DNA from: Streptomyces sp. BHT-5-2
GTDB taxonomy: Bacteria; Actinomycetota; Actinomycetes; Streptomycetales; Streptomycetaceae
Direction of reading: 5' to 3'
Length of the DNA stretch: 64,000 nucleotides
NCBI RefSeq assembly: GCF_019774615.1
Contig: NZ_CP081496.1
Coordinates: 5,518,001-5,582,000, forward strand
Shown here: positions 24,775 through 33,413 of the stretch, one piece after another
How the letters are laid out: each line of letters begins with the position of its first letter
Numbering within the stretch: the first letter of the stretch is position 1
Made by a program: the position numbers and the translations under genes
Notes under the pieces: model-generated
What the model was told of the DNA's origin: nothing
What the model saw: the letters and a program-made list of their open reading frames with translations, nothing else
The model's database searches: none

Positions 24775-25281
24775 ATGCCCGTCGCGCCACGGCCGCCCCG
24801 CGCGGCCCGCCTGACGATCCGTCACACCACCGTCACCGATCCGCTCGCCCGTCCGCTCCTGGACGAGCTCACGCACGAGTACACCACCCGCTACGGCCGC
24901 CCCGTCGACCTGAGCCGGGAGTGCCCCGCCGCCGAATTCACCCCGCCCACAGGCGCGTTCCTGCTGCTCCTGGAGGACGGCGCCCCGGTCGCCGGCGGCG
25001 CCTACCGCCGCCACGCCCCGGACACCGCCGAGCTCAAGAGGATCTGGACGCACCACGCGCACCGCCGCCGCGGCCTGGCCCGGCGCGTGCTGACCGCCCT
25101 GGAACAGCACGCCGCCGCGCGCGGCTACACCCGGATCCACCTCACCACCGGCCCCCGCCAGCCCGAGGCCCGGGGCCTCTACCTCGCGGCCGGCTACCGC
25201 CCGCTGTTCGACCTGACCGCCGACCCGGAGTCGATCGGCCCGCTGCCGTTCGAGAAGCACCTGGAGACCCCGCGCCCATGA
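24775..25281 (+). CDS. GNAT-family N-acetyltransferase
   Basis: A 168-residue GNAT enzyme. The acetyl-CoA loop motif reads HHAHRRRGLARRVLTALEQHA, followed by LTTGPRQPEARGLYLAAGYRP; the core is complete. CGGAGGCG precedes ATG 24775. It is translationally coupled (ATGA) to a lipoprotein receptor and follows a Cys leader peptide. In Bacillus a GNAT encoded with a similar transporter N-acetylates S-substituted cysteines before monooxygenase attack; this is the best model for its role, by analogy only. Confidence 0.88.
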   Translation: MPVAPRPPRAARLTIRHTTVTDPLARPLLDELTHEYTTRYGRPVDLSRECPAAEFTPPTGAFLLLLEDGAPVAGGAYRRHAPDTAELKRIWTHHAHRRRGLARRVLTALEQHAAARGYTRIHLTTGPRQPEARGLYLAAGYRPLFDLTADPESIGPLPFEKHLETPRP

Positions 25282-26234
25282 CCCGCACCCGTATGCCCGC
25301 CGCCACCGCGCCGCGCACCGCCGCCCTCCTGGTCGCCGCCGCCCTGACGGTCACCGCCTGCGGCGCCGGCGGGACGGCCGCCGGCGCCCGGGACGCCGGA
25401 CCGGCCGCCGCGCAGGCCCGGATCCCCACCACCGACGTGGTCTCCGGCGTCCGCAAGGACCCGGCCGCCGCCGCGCTGCTGCCCGCCGACGTCCGCGCCC
25501 GCGGCACCCTCCGCCTGGCCAGCAGCATCGGCACCCCGCCCGGCGCCACCTACCTGCCCGACGGCCGGACGCCGGCCGGCCAGGACATCGACTTCGCGGA
25601 CGCGGTCGGCAAGGTGCTCGGCCTGAAACTCACCCGGGAGGTGGCCGGATTCGAGGCGATCCTGCCGGCCCTGGACAGCGGCAAGTACGACGTCGGCACC
25701 GGCAATTTCGGCGTCACCGACGAACGCCGCAGGACCCTCGACTTCGTCACCTACATCAACGACGGCCAGGGCTTCGCGGTCCGCCGGGACAGCCCGCTGA
25801 AAAAGGTCACCGCACTGACCCGGCTGTGCGGCCTGAAGGTGGCCACCGGCGCCGGCACCACCTTCGAGGCCACCCTCGCCGAGCACCGCCACGAGTGCAC
25901 GGACGCCGGGAAGCCGCCCTACGACGTACAGACCTACGCCGACCAGGGCGCACTGTGGATCTCCCTCCAGCAGGGCCGCAGCGACGTGGTGATGAGCACC
26001 GTCAACGGCCTGCGCTACGCCGTCGCCCAGCAGCCGGGCCTGCGCTTCCTCAACGAGTTCAAGCGCCTGGACGTCGGCTTCGCCTTCAAGAAGGGCACCC
26101 CGCTGGCCCCCGCCTTCCGGGCCGCGGTCAACCGGCTCAAGAAGGAAGGGACCTACGACCGGATCCTCAGAAAGTGGGGAACCACCCCCTCCGCCCTCGC
26201 CGTCTCACGGATCAGCCCGCCGGAAATCCACTGA
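25278..26234 (+). CDS. Second lipoprotein receptor, amino-acid ABC type
   Basis: A 318-residue SBP_bac_3 receptor with lipobox VTAC after a Tat/Sec-like leader. The body carries GTLRLASSIGTPPGATYLP, GQDIDFADAVGKVLGLKL and LDSGKYDVGTGNFGVTDERR. It parallels the receptor at 18826 in length and in the phrase D-K-D-P-A-A-A-L-(V/L)-P before the fold, so the two look like paralogues. No permease or ATPase accompanies it; it presumably feeds the divergent operon's channel. It is co-translated with the GNAT gene. Confidence 0.92.
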   Translation: MTRTRMPAATAPRTAALLVAAALTVTACGAGGTAAGARDAGPAAAQARIPTTDVVSGVRKDPAAAALLPADVRARGTLRLASSIGTPPGATYLPDGRTPAGQDIDFADAVGKVLGLKLTREVAGFEAILPALDSGKYDVGTGNFGVTDERRRTLDFVTYINDGQGFAVRRDSPLKKVTALTRLCGLKVATGAGTTFEATLAEHRHECTDAGKPPYDVQTYADQGALWISLQQGRSDVVMSTVNGLRYAVAQQPGLRFLNEFKRLDVGFAFKKGTPLAPAFRAAVNRLKKEGTYDRILRKWGTTPSALAVSRISPPEIH

Positions 26235-26526
26235 CCCGGCGGTACCGCCACGGCCCCGAACCCCGGTCCGACGCCCGATCCTCCTCGCGAACCGCCACCG
26301 CTCCCGCCCCGCCGGCCGGCCGCCGGCACCCCGCACACACCGATCGTGACGCCTTTCATACTGTCAGTTCACCGCCAGGGCACGCGCACTGACGGTGCAC
26401 CACCCTCTTTGCACCAGATATGTCACGAACCCCCCGTGCGGCGGCTATCCGCTTGGCACACCCTCGCCCTCATGGACGACGATAGGGAGAACGGAACGCA
26501 CCCGCCGCGAGTGAGAGGAGGCGTCA

Positions 26527-26976
26527 ATGGGATCGGTACGCAAGGCGAGCGCCTGGCTTGGCCTCGTCGACGACAACGATGACGAGCGCTACTACGACGA
26601 CGACTACGCCGAGGGACCCGAGTCCGCCGACTCGGCCGGCAGTCCCTGGGTCACCGACCCCCGGGTCCGGGTCGCCGACGAGGCCGCCCGCACCCAGGGC
26701 ACCCGCATCGCCACGGTCACCCCGGCCTCCTTCCGGGACGCCCGTGGCATCGGCGAGCTGTTCCGGGACGGCGTCCCGGTGATCGTCAACCTGACGGCCA
26801 TGGAGCCCGCCGACGCCAAGCGCGTGGTGGACTTCGCCGCCGGCCTCACCTTCGGTCTGCGCGGCTCCATCGAGCGGGTCGCCACCCGGGTGTTCCTGCT
26901 CACCCCCGCCGACTACCAGATCGTCACCGGCGAGCCCCGCGGGAACCGCAACGGCGGCTTCTTCAACCAGAGTTGA
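26527..26976 (+). CDS. SepF-family cell-division protein (paralogue)
   Basis: A 149-residue protein with an N-terminal amphipathic membrane-binding segment (MGSVRKASAWLGLV), an acidic Asp/Tyr linker and the C-terminal SepF domain (ATVTPASFRDARGIGELFRDGVPVIVNLTAM and RVVDFAAGLTFGLRG, read in parts). SepF bridges FtsZ to the membrane. Streptomyces encode extra SepF-like proteins away from the division cluster that influence FtsZ placement; this gene stands alone, outside ftsZ context, so it is one of these. GAGAGGAGG is a strong ribosome site. Confidence 0.9.
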   Translation: MGSVRKASAWLGLVDDNDDERYYDDDYAEGPESADSAGSPWVTDPRVRVADEAARTQGTRIATVTPASFRDARGIGELFRDGVPVIVNLTAMEPADAKRVVDFAAGLTFGLRGSIERVATRVFLLTPADYQIVTGEPRGNRNGGFFNQS

Positions 26977-27013
26977 GCGGCCCGCGGATCCTTGCCGGCG
27001 GCCGCGGGGCGCT
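26976..27013. terminator. Bidirectional terminator, SepF-like / acyl-CoA dehydrogenase
   Basis: AGCGGCCCGCGG (26976-26987) pairs with CCGCGGGGCGCT (27002-27013) with a single G-G mismatch; it touches both stop codons. Confidence 0.7.
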
Positions 27014-28206
27014 CACCGGAAGGCGTCGAGCCCGGTGAGCGCCTTGCCCAGCACCAGTTGGTGCATCTCGGCGGTGCCCTCGTAGGTCAGCACCGACTCC
27101 AGGTTCGTGGCGTGCCGCATGACGGGGTACTCCAGCGAGATCCCGTTGGCGCCGAGGATCGTCCGCGCGGTGCGGCAGATGTCGATCGCCTCGCGGACGT
27201 TGTTGAGCTTGCCGAAGCTGATCTGCTCCGGCAGCAGCCGCCGGGCGTCGAACCGCCGCCCGAGGTGGTGGGCGAGCAGCACGCCCTTGTGGAGTTCCAG
27301 CGCCATGTCGGCGAGCTTGGCCTGGGTGAGCTGGAAGGCGCCGATGGGCTTGCCGAACTGCTCGCGGGTGCGGGCGTAGTCGAGCGCCGCCTCGAAGCAG
27401 GACCGCGCCGCCCCCATCGAGCCCCAGACGATCCCGTAGCGGGCGTGGCTCAGGCAGCGCAGCGGGCCGCCCAGCCCGCGGGCCTCCGGCAGCATCGCGT
27501 CGGCGGGCAGCCGCACCCCGTCCAGGACCAGCTCGCTGGTGACCGAGGCGCGCAGCGACCACTTGTGCCGGATCTCGGGTGCGGCGAATCCGGGGCTGTC
27601 GGTGGGGACGACGAAGCCGCGGATGCCGTCGTCGGTCTGTGCCCAGACCACCGCGACGCCGGCCACCGACCCGTTGGTGATCCACATCTTGCGCCCGGTC
27701 AGCACCCAGTCCGTACCGTCCCGTTCGGCGTGGGTGCGCATGCCCGCGGGGTCGGAGCCGTGGTCCGGCTCGGTCAGCCCGAAGCAGCCGATGACCTCGC
27801 CGGCGGCCATCCGCGGCAGCCACTGCCGCTTCTGCTCCTCGGAGCCGAACCGCCAGATCGCGTACATGGCCAGCGAGCCCTGCACGGAGACCAGGGAGCG
27901 GATGCCGGAGTCGGCGGCCTCCAGCTCCAGGCAGGCCAGTCCGTACTGGACGTGCGAGGCGCCGGCGCAGCCGTAGCCGGTCAGGGACATGCCCAGGGCG
28001 CCGAGCGAGCCCAGTTCGCGGGCGAGTTCACGGACTGCGGGGAGTTCGCCGCGCTCGTACCAGTCGGCGATGTGCGGCAGGACCCGGTCGGCGGCCCACC
28101 GGCGGACGGTGGCGCGGACCGCGCGGTCCTCGTCGGAGAGCAGGTCGTCCAGGCCCAGGGGGTCGCTGGGGTCGAACGGCGGGAGCGGGGACGGCGTTGC
28201 GGGCAT
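27013..28206 (-). CDS. Acyl-CoA dehydrogenase, glutaryl-CoA dehydrogenase-like
   Basis: A 397-residue flavoenzyme. FAD/substrate motifs include CFGLTEPDHGSDP, KMWITNGSVAG and the C-terminal QLVLGKALTG. The catalytic Glu lies in LTYEGTAEMH, the position used by glutaryl- and short-chain acyl-CoA dehydrogenases, and the N-terminal DPLGLDDLLSDEDRAVR agrees with the GcdH branch. GcdH converts glutaryl-CoA to crotonyl-CoA in lysine/tryptophan breakdown. The neighbours give no pathway support, so the exact substrate is uncertain. GGAGGACCC precedes the ATG. Confidence 0.88.
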   Translation of the reverse strand: MPATPSPLPPFDPSDPLGLDDLLSDEDRAVRATVRRWAADRVLPHIADWYERGELPAVRELARELGSLGALGMSLTGYGCAGASHVQYGLACLELEAADSGIRSLVSVQGSLAMYAIWRFGSEEQKRQWLPRMAAGEVIGCFGLTEPDHGSDPAGMRTHAERDGTDWVLTGRKMWITNGSVAGVAVVWAQTDDGIRGFVVPTDSPGFAAPEIRHKWSLRASVTSELVLDGVRLPADAMLPEARGLGGPLRCLSHARYGIVWGSMGAARSCFEAALDYARTREQFGKPIGAFQLTQAKLADMALELHKGVLLAHHLGRRFDARRLLPEQISFGKLNNVREAIDICRTARTILGANGISLEYPVMRHATNLESVLTYEGTAEMHQLVLGKALTGLDAFR

Positions 28207-28339
28207 GGCGGGTCCTCCGGCGGTATCGGCGCTCGCACGAAAACTAGCAGTGGTAGTCACGTGCGCCCGACGGTACGGTCCGCGGCGCCGGGCGGGCAAG
28301 GGTCGCCGCCGCGCGGCGGGACCGGCCGTCCCGGCCCCG

Positions 28340-29974
28340 TCAGCGGCCGGAGCTCGCGGGGGCCGGCGTCCCCTCGCGCCCGGCGGGGGCGCCCTCCTCG
28401 GCCGCGGCGTCGGCCCGCTCCGCGGACTCCGCGGCCCGGCGCGGCAGCCGCAGCGCGAGCCCGGCACCGGCCAGCAGCAGCACCGCACTGGCGACGAGGG
28501 TGACCCGCAGGCCGTGCACGAAGGAGTCCCGGGCGGCCAGCCGGAGCGCCTCCCGGGCGTGCTCGCCCAGCCCGGCGGCGACCTTGTACGCCTCGCCGAG
28601 CGAGTGCGACGCCGAGTTGGAGGCCCGGTCGGAGACCCCGGCGACGTGGTTCAGACCCGGCGCGTAGGCGGCGTTCATCACGCTGCCGAGCAGCGCCACA
28701 CCGATCCCGGCGCCCAGTTGGTAGGCGGTCTCACCGAGCGCCGCCGCACCGCCGGACTGCGCCGCCGGAGCCTCGCTGAGCATCGACTCGTAGGCCCCGA
28801 AGAGCGTGGACTGGAAGCCGAAGCCGAGCAGCACGAAGCCGAGGGAGAGCTGCCAGAAGCGGTCCTGGCCGCCCAGCGCGGTCAGCGAGACCACCGCGAT
28901 CGCGGTGAGGGTGAAGCCACCGGAGACCATCAGCCGCGGGCCGAGGGCCTGTAGCAGCCGGGAGCCGGTGAGCCCGGCGGCCATCGCGGCGAACACCAGC
29001 GGCAGCATCCGCAGCCCGGTCGCCAGCGGGCTCAGGTGCAGCACCAGTTGGAGGTACTGGACGGCGATCAACTGCAGCCCGACGAGGGCCAGCATCGCCA
29101 GCACGATGCACCCGATCGAGGTGCCGAACGCGGGCCGGGCGAACAGCCGCATGTCGATCAGCGGATGGGCACGGCGGCCCTGCCGGCGGACGAAGACGAT
29201 CAGCAGCACGACGCCGACGGCGATCGGCAGCAGCGTCGTCACCCCGACGATGGGCGCCCCGCTGCCCAGCCGCTTGACGCCGAAGACGATGCCCAGCACG
29301 CCGAGGGCGGCGATCAGCGCGCCGGCCAGGTCCCAGGGCCCGTTGCGCTCGCCCCGCGACTCCGGCAGCAGCCAGCGCCCTATCAGGAACATCGCCGCCA
29401 TCATCGGGATGTTGATCAGGAAGACCGAGCCCCACCAGAAGTTCTCGACCAGGAAGCCGCCGAGCACCGGGCCGACCGCGGCGCCGACCGCGGCCACCGC
29501 GCTCCACACCCCGATCGCCACCGCCCGTTCCCGCCGGTCGGGGAAGACCTGGCGCAGGATGGACAGCGTCGCCGGCATGATCATGGCGCCGCCGATACCG
29601 AGCAGCGCCCGGGCCGCCATCAGGATCTGCGGGTTGGGCGCGAGCGCCGCGGCGGCCGAGGCCAGCGCGAAGAGCCCGTAGCCGAGCAGGAGAACCCGGC
29701 GGCGGCCGACGCGGTCGCCGAGGGTGCCGAAGAGGATCAGCAGCGAGGCCGCGATCAGCGGGTAGACGTCGACGATCCACAGCAGCTCGACCGGACCGGG
29801 GCGCAGGTCCTCGGTGATGGAGGGCACCGCCACGTAGAGGATGGTGGTGTCCAGCGCGACGAAGAGCAGGCTCACGCACAGCACCGTCAGCACCGTCCAG
29901 CGGTTCACGCCGCCGCCTGTGTGCCCGGGAACACCACCCGTCCGCCCCCTGCCGGACGCGGTCGTCCCTGACAT
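28340..29974 (-). CDS. MFS drug exporter, DHA2 (EmrB/QacA) family
   Basis: A 544-residue transporter with about 14 hydrophobic helices. The first helix carries LDTTILYVAVPSI (motif D1-like), motif A is GTLGDRVGRRRVLLLGYG, and motif C-like AVGPVLGGFLVE follows. DHA2 proteins export toxic compounds with proton antiport. AGGAGG stands 8 nt before ATG 29974. No linked TetR/MarR repressor is adjacent; the neighbour upstream is a divergent membrane mannosyltransferase-like gene. Confidence 0.9.
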   Translation of the reverse strand: MSGTTASGRGRTGGVPGHTGGGVNRWTVLTVLCVSLLFVALDTTILYVAVPSITEDLRPGPVELLWIVDVYPLIAASLLILFGTLGDRVGRRRVLLLGYGLFALASAAAALAPNPQILMAARALLGIGGAMIMPATLSILRQVFPDRRERAVAIGVWSAVAAVGAAVGPVLGGFLVENFWWGSVFLINIPMMAAMFLIGRWLLPESRGERNGPWDLAGALIAALGVLGIVFGVKRLGSGAPIVGVTTLLPIAVGVVLLIVFVRRQGRRAHPLIDMRLFARPAFGTSIGCIVLAMLALVGLQLIAVQYLQLVLHLSPLATGLRMLPLVFAAMAAGLTGSRLLQALGPRLMVSGGFTLTAIAVVSLTALGGQDRFWQLSLGFVLLGFGFQSTLFGAYESMLSEAPAAQSGGAAALGETAYQLGAGIGVALLGSVMNAAYAPGLNHVAGVSDRASNSASHSLGEAYKVAAGLGEHAREALRLAARDSFVHGLRVTLVASAVLLLAGAGLALRLPRRAAESAERADAAAEEGAPAGREGTPAPASSGR

Positions 29975-30197
29975 CCAGTACCTCCTGTCATGCGCTCGCC
30001 GTAGTGGTCTCGCGGCCGCGGTCAAGGGCGCGACGACGCGCCGGCGGAACCGGCGGCACGGGCGAGTTGAGACGTCAGACTACGCGAGTCGCCCGGAGGC
30101 CCGCGTGGTCCACCTCACGGTGAGACGCTCGTCGCAGCCCCGACGTTGCGCGACCGCACCGCACGGTCGCGCCCCCGCCACCTGGATAATCGTCCGG

Positions 30198-31391
30198 ATG
30201 AACGATCTTGCCTCCACCGCCGCACCCGGCCGGGCCCTGTGTCCGCCCGCCGTCCGTGCCGCGCTGCGCCGCGCCGTCCCCGGCCTGGCGGCGTACGCGG
30301 CGATCCGGCTGCTCGGTCTGATCGTGCTCATGGCCTGGTCCGCCGCCGACGGCAAGGACTGGCACACCCTGCTGACCGCCCGCTGGGACTCCCTCTGGTA
30401 CACCCGGGTCGCCGAGCAGGGCTACGGCTACACCGTCCACCTGCCCAACGGCGACGTCCACTCCAACCTGGCCTTCTTCCCACTGCTGCCCTGGCTGGAG
30501 CGCGGCCTGTCGGCGCTCGCCCCGCTGTCCGCCGCGGACGCCGGGATGGCCGTGGCCTGGACGGCGTCGCTGGCCGCGGCGGCCGCGCTGTACGTCACCG
30601 GCGAGCGGCTGCACGGACCGCGGGCCGGGGTGCTGCTGGCCGCACTGTGGGCCGCGCTGCCGGTCGGGATCGTGCAGTCGATGGCGTACTCGGAGTCGCT
30701 GTTCACCGCCCTCGCGGCATGGGGCGTCTACTGCGTACTGACCGGGCGCTGGGTCTGGGCCGGCGCGCTGGCCGCGCTCGCCGGGCTGACCCGGCCGGTC
30801 GGCGCCGCGGTGGTCGCCGCGGTATGGATCAGCGCAGCGGTGACGGTGGCGAACGAGCGGGCCGGCGGGGTCCGGGCCCGCGCCCTCCTCCGCGGCCGGC
30901 ACCGGCGGATGCTGCTCGGCGTGGCACTGGCCCCGCTCGGCTGGTGCGCCTACGTCCTGTGGGTCGGCGCCCGCCAGGGCTCGCTCACCGGCTATCTGGA
31001 CGTCCAGGCCGGCTGGCACAACGGCTTCGACGGCGGCCTCGCCTTCGCCTCCTTCATCGGGCACCAGCTCACCGGACCCGCCTTCGCCGCCGGCCTGGCC
31101 CTGCTGGTCGGCGTCGCACTGGTGATCTGGCTGTATGTGCACGGCGTCCGAAAGGGCCAGCCGCTGCCGCTGGCGGTCTACGGCGGAACGGTGCTGCTGA
31201 TCGCACTCACCGCCAAGGGCTACTTCGGGTCGAAACCGCGGCTGATGATGCCGGCCTTCCCGCTGCTGCTGCCGCTCGCGGCGGGCCTGGCCCGGTGGCG
31301 CCCGGCACGGTCGTGGCTGGTCATCGGGGTGGTGGCGGCCGGCTCGGCGGTCTACGGCGCGTTCTGGCTCAACGGTTCCGGCCCGCCGTGA
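30198..31391 (+). CDS. PIG-V/mannosyltransferase-like membrane glycosyltransferase
   Basis: A 397-residue polytopic protein with about 9 or 10 helices. The GT-C-type acidic motif lies in ARWDSLWYTRVAEQGYG after the first helix, and SMAYSESLFTALAAWGVY matches the PIG-V family core. Such enzymes transfer sugars from polyprenyl-phosphate donors outside the membrane. The start ATG 30198 is chosen because upstream extension is poorly coding. No partner genes decide the acceptor; cell-envelope glycan or glycoprotein is the family expectation. Confidence 0.83.
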   Translation: MNDLASTAAPGRALCPPAVRAALRRAVPGLAAYAAIRLLGLIVLMAWSAADGKDWHTLLTARWDSLWYTRVAEQGYGYTVHLPNGDVHSNLAFFPLLPWLERGLSALAPLSAADAGMAVAWTASLAAAAALYVTGERLHGPRAGVLLAALWAALPVGIVQSMAYSESLFTALAAWGVYCVLTGRWVWAGALAALAGLTRPVGAAVVAAVWISAAVTVANERAGGVRARALLRGRHRRMLLGVALAPLGWCAYVLWVGARQGSLTGYLDVQAGWHNGFDGGLAFASFIGHQLTGPAFAAGLALLVGVALVIWLYVHGVRKGQPLPLAVYGGTVLLIALTAKGYFGSKPRLMMPAFPLLLPLAAGLARWRPARSWLVIGVVAAGSAVYGAFWLNGSGPP

Positions 31392-31656
31392 CCGGAAGAT
31401 CCCGCTCCGTAAACGCCGCGCCGAGGAAAACGCGCCGCGACACCCGTACGAATGGCGGATAAACTCCGACGGCGAAAAACAGATAAGCACCTATGACGGC
31501 GACACGCGGATGGCTGGAACGGAATCCGGCGCCCGGAGAATTCTCTTCGAAATCCCGGGAAGCCGACCGGGATTGAGACCCATTCCACATCACATCGTCA
31601 TTACAAAGCGCACGGTTTGACCAAGTGCATACATCACACGCGGTAACGTCGTTTGA

Positions 31657-32691
31657 GTGCGTACCGATGACAAGCTCGACCAGATGGAGGAGCGCCTCCC
31701 GACCGATCGCGTCAGACCGCCGCGCATGACCCGGACCCGCCTGTGGCTGTTCTGGGGCACGCTGGCGGTGTATGCGGTGATCGTCGCCGGGGTGCTGGCC
31801 GACACCTCCCTGGTCACCATCGACTGGCAGCTGATGCTGTTCCGGCCGTACAAGCAGTGGCCGGAGATCCATGCCTTCCTCGACTACTTCGTCGTGCTGG
31901 GGCAGCGCGGCCCGACCGCGGTGGCGGTGGCGGCCTGGCTGGGCTGGCGCTGCTGGCGGCAGCGCAACCTCCACCCGCTGCTGGTGCTCGGCGCCTCTCT
32001 GCTGCTGCTGAACATCACCGTCGGCGCCGCCAAGCTCGGGATGGGCCGGCTCGGTCCGCACTACGCGACGACGGTCGGCTCCAACGAGATGTGGCAGAAC
32101 GGCGACATATTCCCCTCCGGCCACACCGCGAACGCGGTGGTCACCTGGGGCGTGCTGGCCTATCTGGCGACCACCCCGCTGCGCCGCCGCACCCTGTCGG
32201 TGATCGCCGCGCTGGGCGCGCTGGGCGTCGGGATGACCACCGTCTACCTCGGCACCCACTGGGTCAGCGACGTCCTGCTGGGCTGGGCCGCGGGCCTGCT
32301 GGTGCTGCTCGCCATGCCGTGGCTGGAGCCGGGCATCACCTGGGTCGAGGACCGGCTCATGGGCGTCCTGCTGCGGCTGTGGCTGCGGCTGCGCCCCGAT
32401 TCGCTGCGCGGCCCGCTGCCGGCCGGCGCACTGGCCTCGGAGCTCTCCCGGCAGCGGATCGCGCCGGACGGCGAGTTCCTGGTGCGGGAGGCGGTCGGCG
32501 CCGCCACCGGCCGCGCCACCCGCGCCCCCGACGGCTGGCCGCACCACCCGCCGCGCCCGCACACCTCGCGCGCCGAGCGCACCCCGGTCACCCCGACCGG
32601 CAGCCGCCGGCCGCCGCACGCGGACCGCGTCCCGCGCGGCGCCGCACCGTTCGGCCCGACCGCCGGCCGCCCCCGCAACGGCACCGGCTGA
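31657..32691 (+). CDS. PAP2-family membrane phosphatase
   Basis: A 344-residue protein. The PAP2 signature is complete: KLGMGRLGP, PSGH (FPSGHTANA) and the third motif GTHWVSDVLLG within about six helices. PAP2 enzymes dephosphorylate lipid phosphates such as undecaprenyl diphosphate or phosphatidic acid at the outer face. The C-terminal 100 residues are a Pro/Arg-rich cytoplasmic tail without recognised domain, which is longer than usual. Start is GTG 31657; the preceding 265 nt are AT-richer and carry a TTGACC-N18-GGTAAC promoter candidate near 31616-31645. Confidence 0.88.
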   Translation: MRTDDKLDQMEERLPTDRVRPPRMTRTRLWLFWGTLAVYAVIVAGVLADTSLVTIDWQLMLFRPYKQWPEIHAFLDYFVVLGQRGPTAVAVAAWLGWRCWRQRNLHPLLVLGASLLLLNITVGAAKLGMGRLGPHYATTVGSNEMWQNGDIFPSGHTANAVVTWGVLAYLATTPLRRRTLSVIAALGALGVGMTTVYLGTHWVSDVLLGWAAGLLVLLAMPWLEPGITWVEDRLMGVLLRLWLRLRPDSLRGPLPAGALASELSRQRIAPDGEFLVREAVGAATGRATRAPDGWPHHPPRPHTSRAERTPVTPTGSRRPPHADRVPRGAAPFGPTAGRPRNGTG

Positions 32692-32736
32692 CCACCCCGG
32701 CGGCGGGGCCCGGTACGCACAACCCCGCCCCGCACG

Positions 32737-32776
32737 AAGGCCCCGGCCGCTCCCCCTGGGAAGCGGCCGGGGCCTT
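32737..32776. terminator. Bidirectional terminator, PAP2 / I78 inhibitor
   Basis: A 15-bp perfect stem (AAGGCCCCGGCCGCT at 32737-32751 with 32762-32776), loop of 10 nt. Confidence 0.85.
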
Positions 32777-32811
32777 CGCCGTTGTCCGCCGGGCCGCGGG
32801 CGGACCGCCCG

Positions 32812-33036
32812 TCAGCCCTGCCAGCTGCGCGCCACCACGCCGTTCTCGACCTCGAAGTTGATCCGGCCGACGAGGTACTCCATGGTGATCATCGCGCCCG
32901 GCGGCAGCGCCCGGACGGTACTCCAGCCCTGCTCCCGGGCCCGCTCCTCGGCGGCCGCCTGGCCGAGGCCGACATACGCCTCGGGGTCGTCGTGGATCTC
33001 CGGTATGTCGCCGGGAAGGTTCGGTTCGGGTGCCAT
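32812..33036 (-). CDS. I78-family peptidase inhibitor-like small protein
   Basis: A 74-residue protein. The sequence GLGQAAAEERAREQGWSTVRALPPG, MEYLVGRINFEVE (read in parts) and final VVARSWQG fit the I78/potato-inhibitor-I fold of small protease inhibitors. No signal peptide is present, so it is likely cytoplasmic. Start ATG 33036 is tentative; a GTG three codons upstream is possible. Target protease unknown. Confidence 0.8.
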   Translation of the reverse strand: MAPEPNLPGDIPEIHDDPEAYVGLGQAAAEERAREQGWSTVRALPPGAMITMEYLVGRINFEVENGVVARSWQG

Positions 33037-33413
33037 GTCAGCCACCGTAGGCGCCCGCGGCGGCGGGTGGAAGGGCGGTCCCGCGCACAGCGACGTCCCG
33101 TGGCGGTCCGCCATTGGTCACACTTGTGTCACGGCGCACGCTCCCGCGTTTGCCGGAACCTCCGTCGCCCTTACGCGCGGTACACCACCGCAACCGGGTG
33201 GAAAACAAAGCGGCCGGAATTCCCCCTTGATCAGTTACGGAAGGGCGTGCCGCCGGTTCGGGCAAGCCCGGACAGCACGCCGGAATTAATCGCCCGACCG
33301 CCCCGGAATCCCCTTACCGGACGCCCTTTTCCGGCCGTCCCGGAATTGGCCAACGACACACATTCCGCACACATTTCCCGCACATCGCCCAACGGGCGGC
33401 CCAGCGGGCGGGC
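33037..33413. other. AT-richer gene-free interval
   Basis: About 375 nt without a convincing gene, less GC-rich than its surroundings from 33150 to 33390. A near-palindrome GTCACACTTGTGTCAC (33118-33133, one mismatched pair) lies upstream of the I78 gene and may be an operator. The right half lies past the MerR stop and could hold its terminator. Nothing else recognised. Confidence 0.35.
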
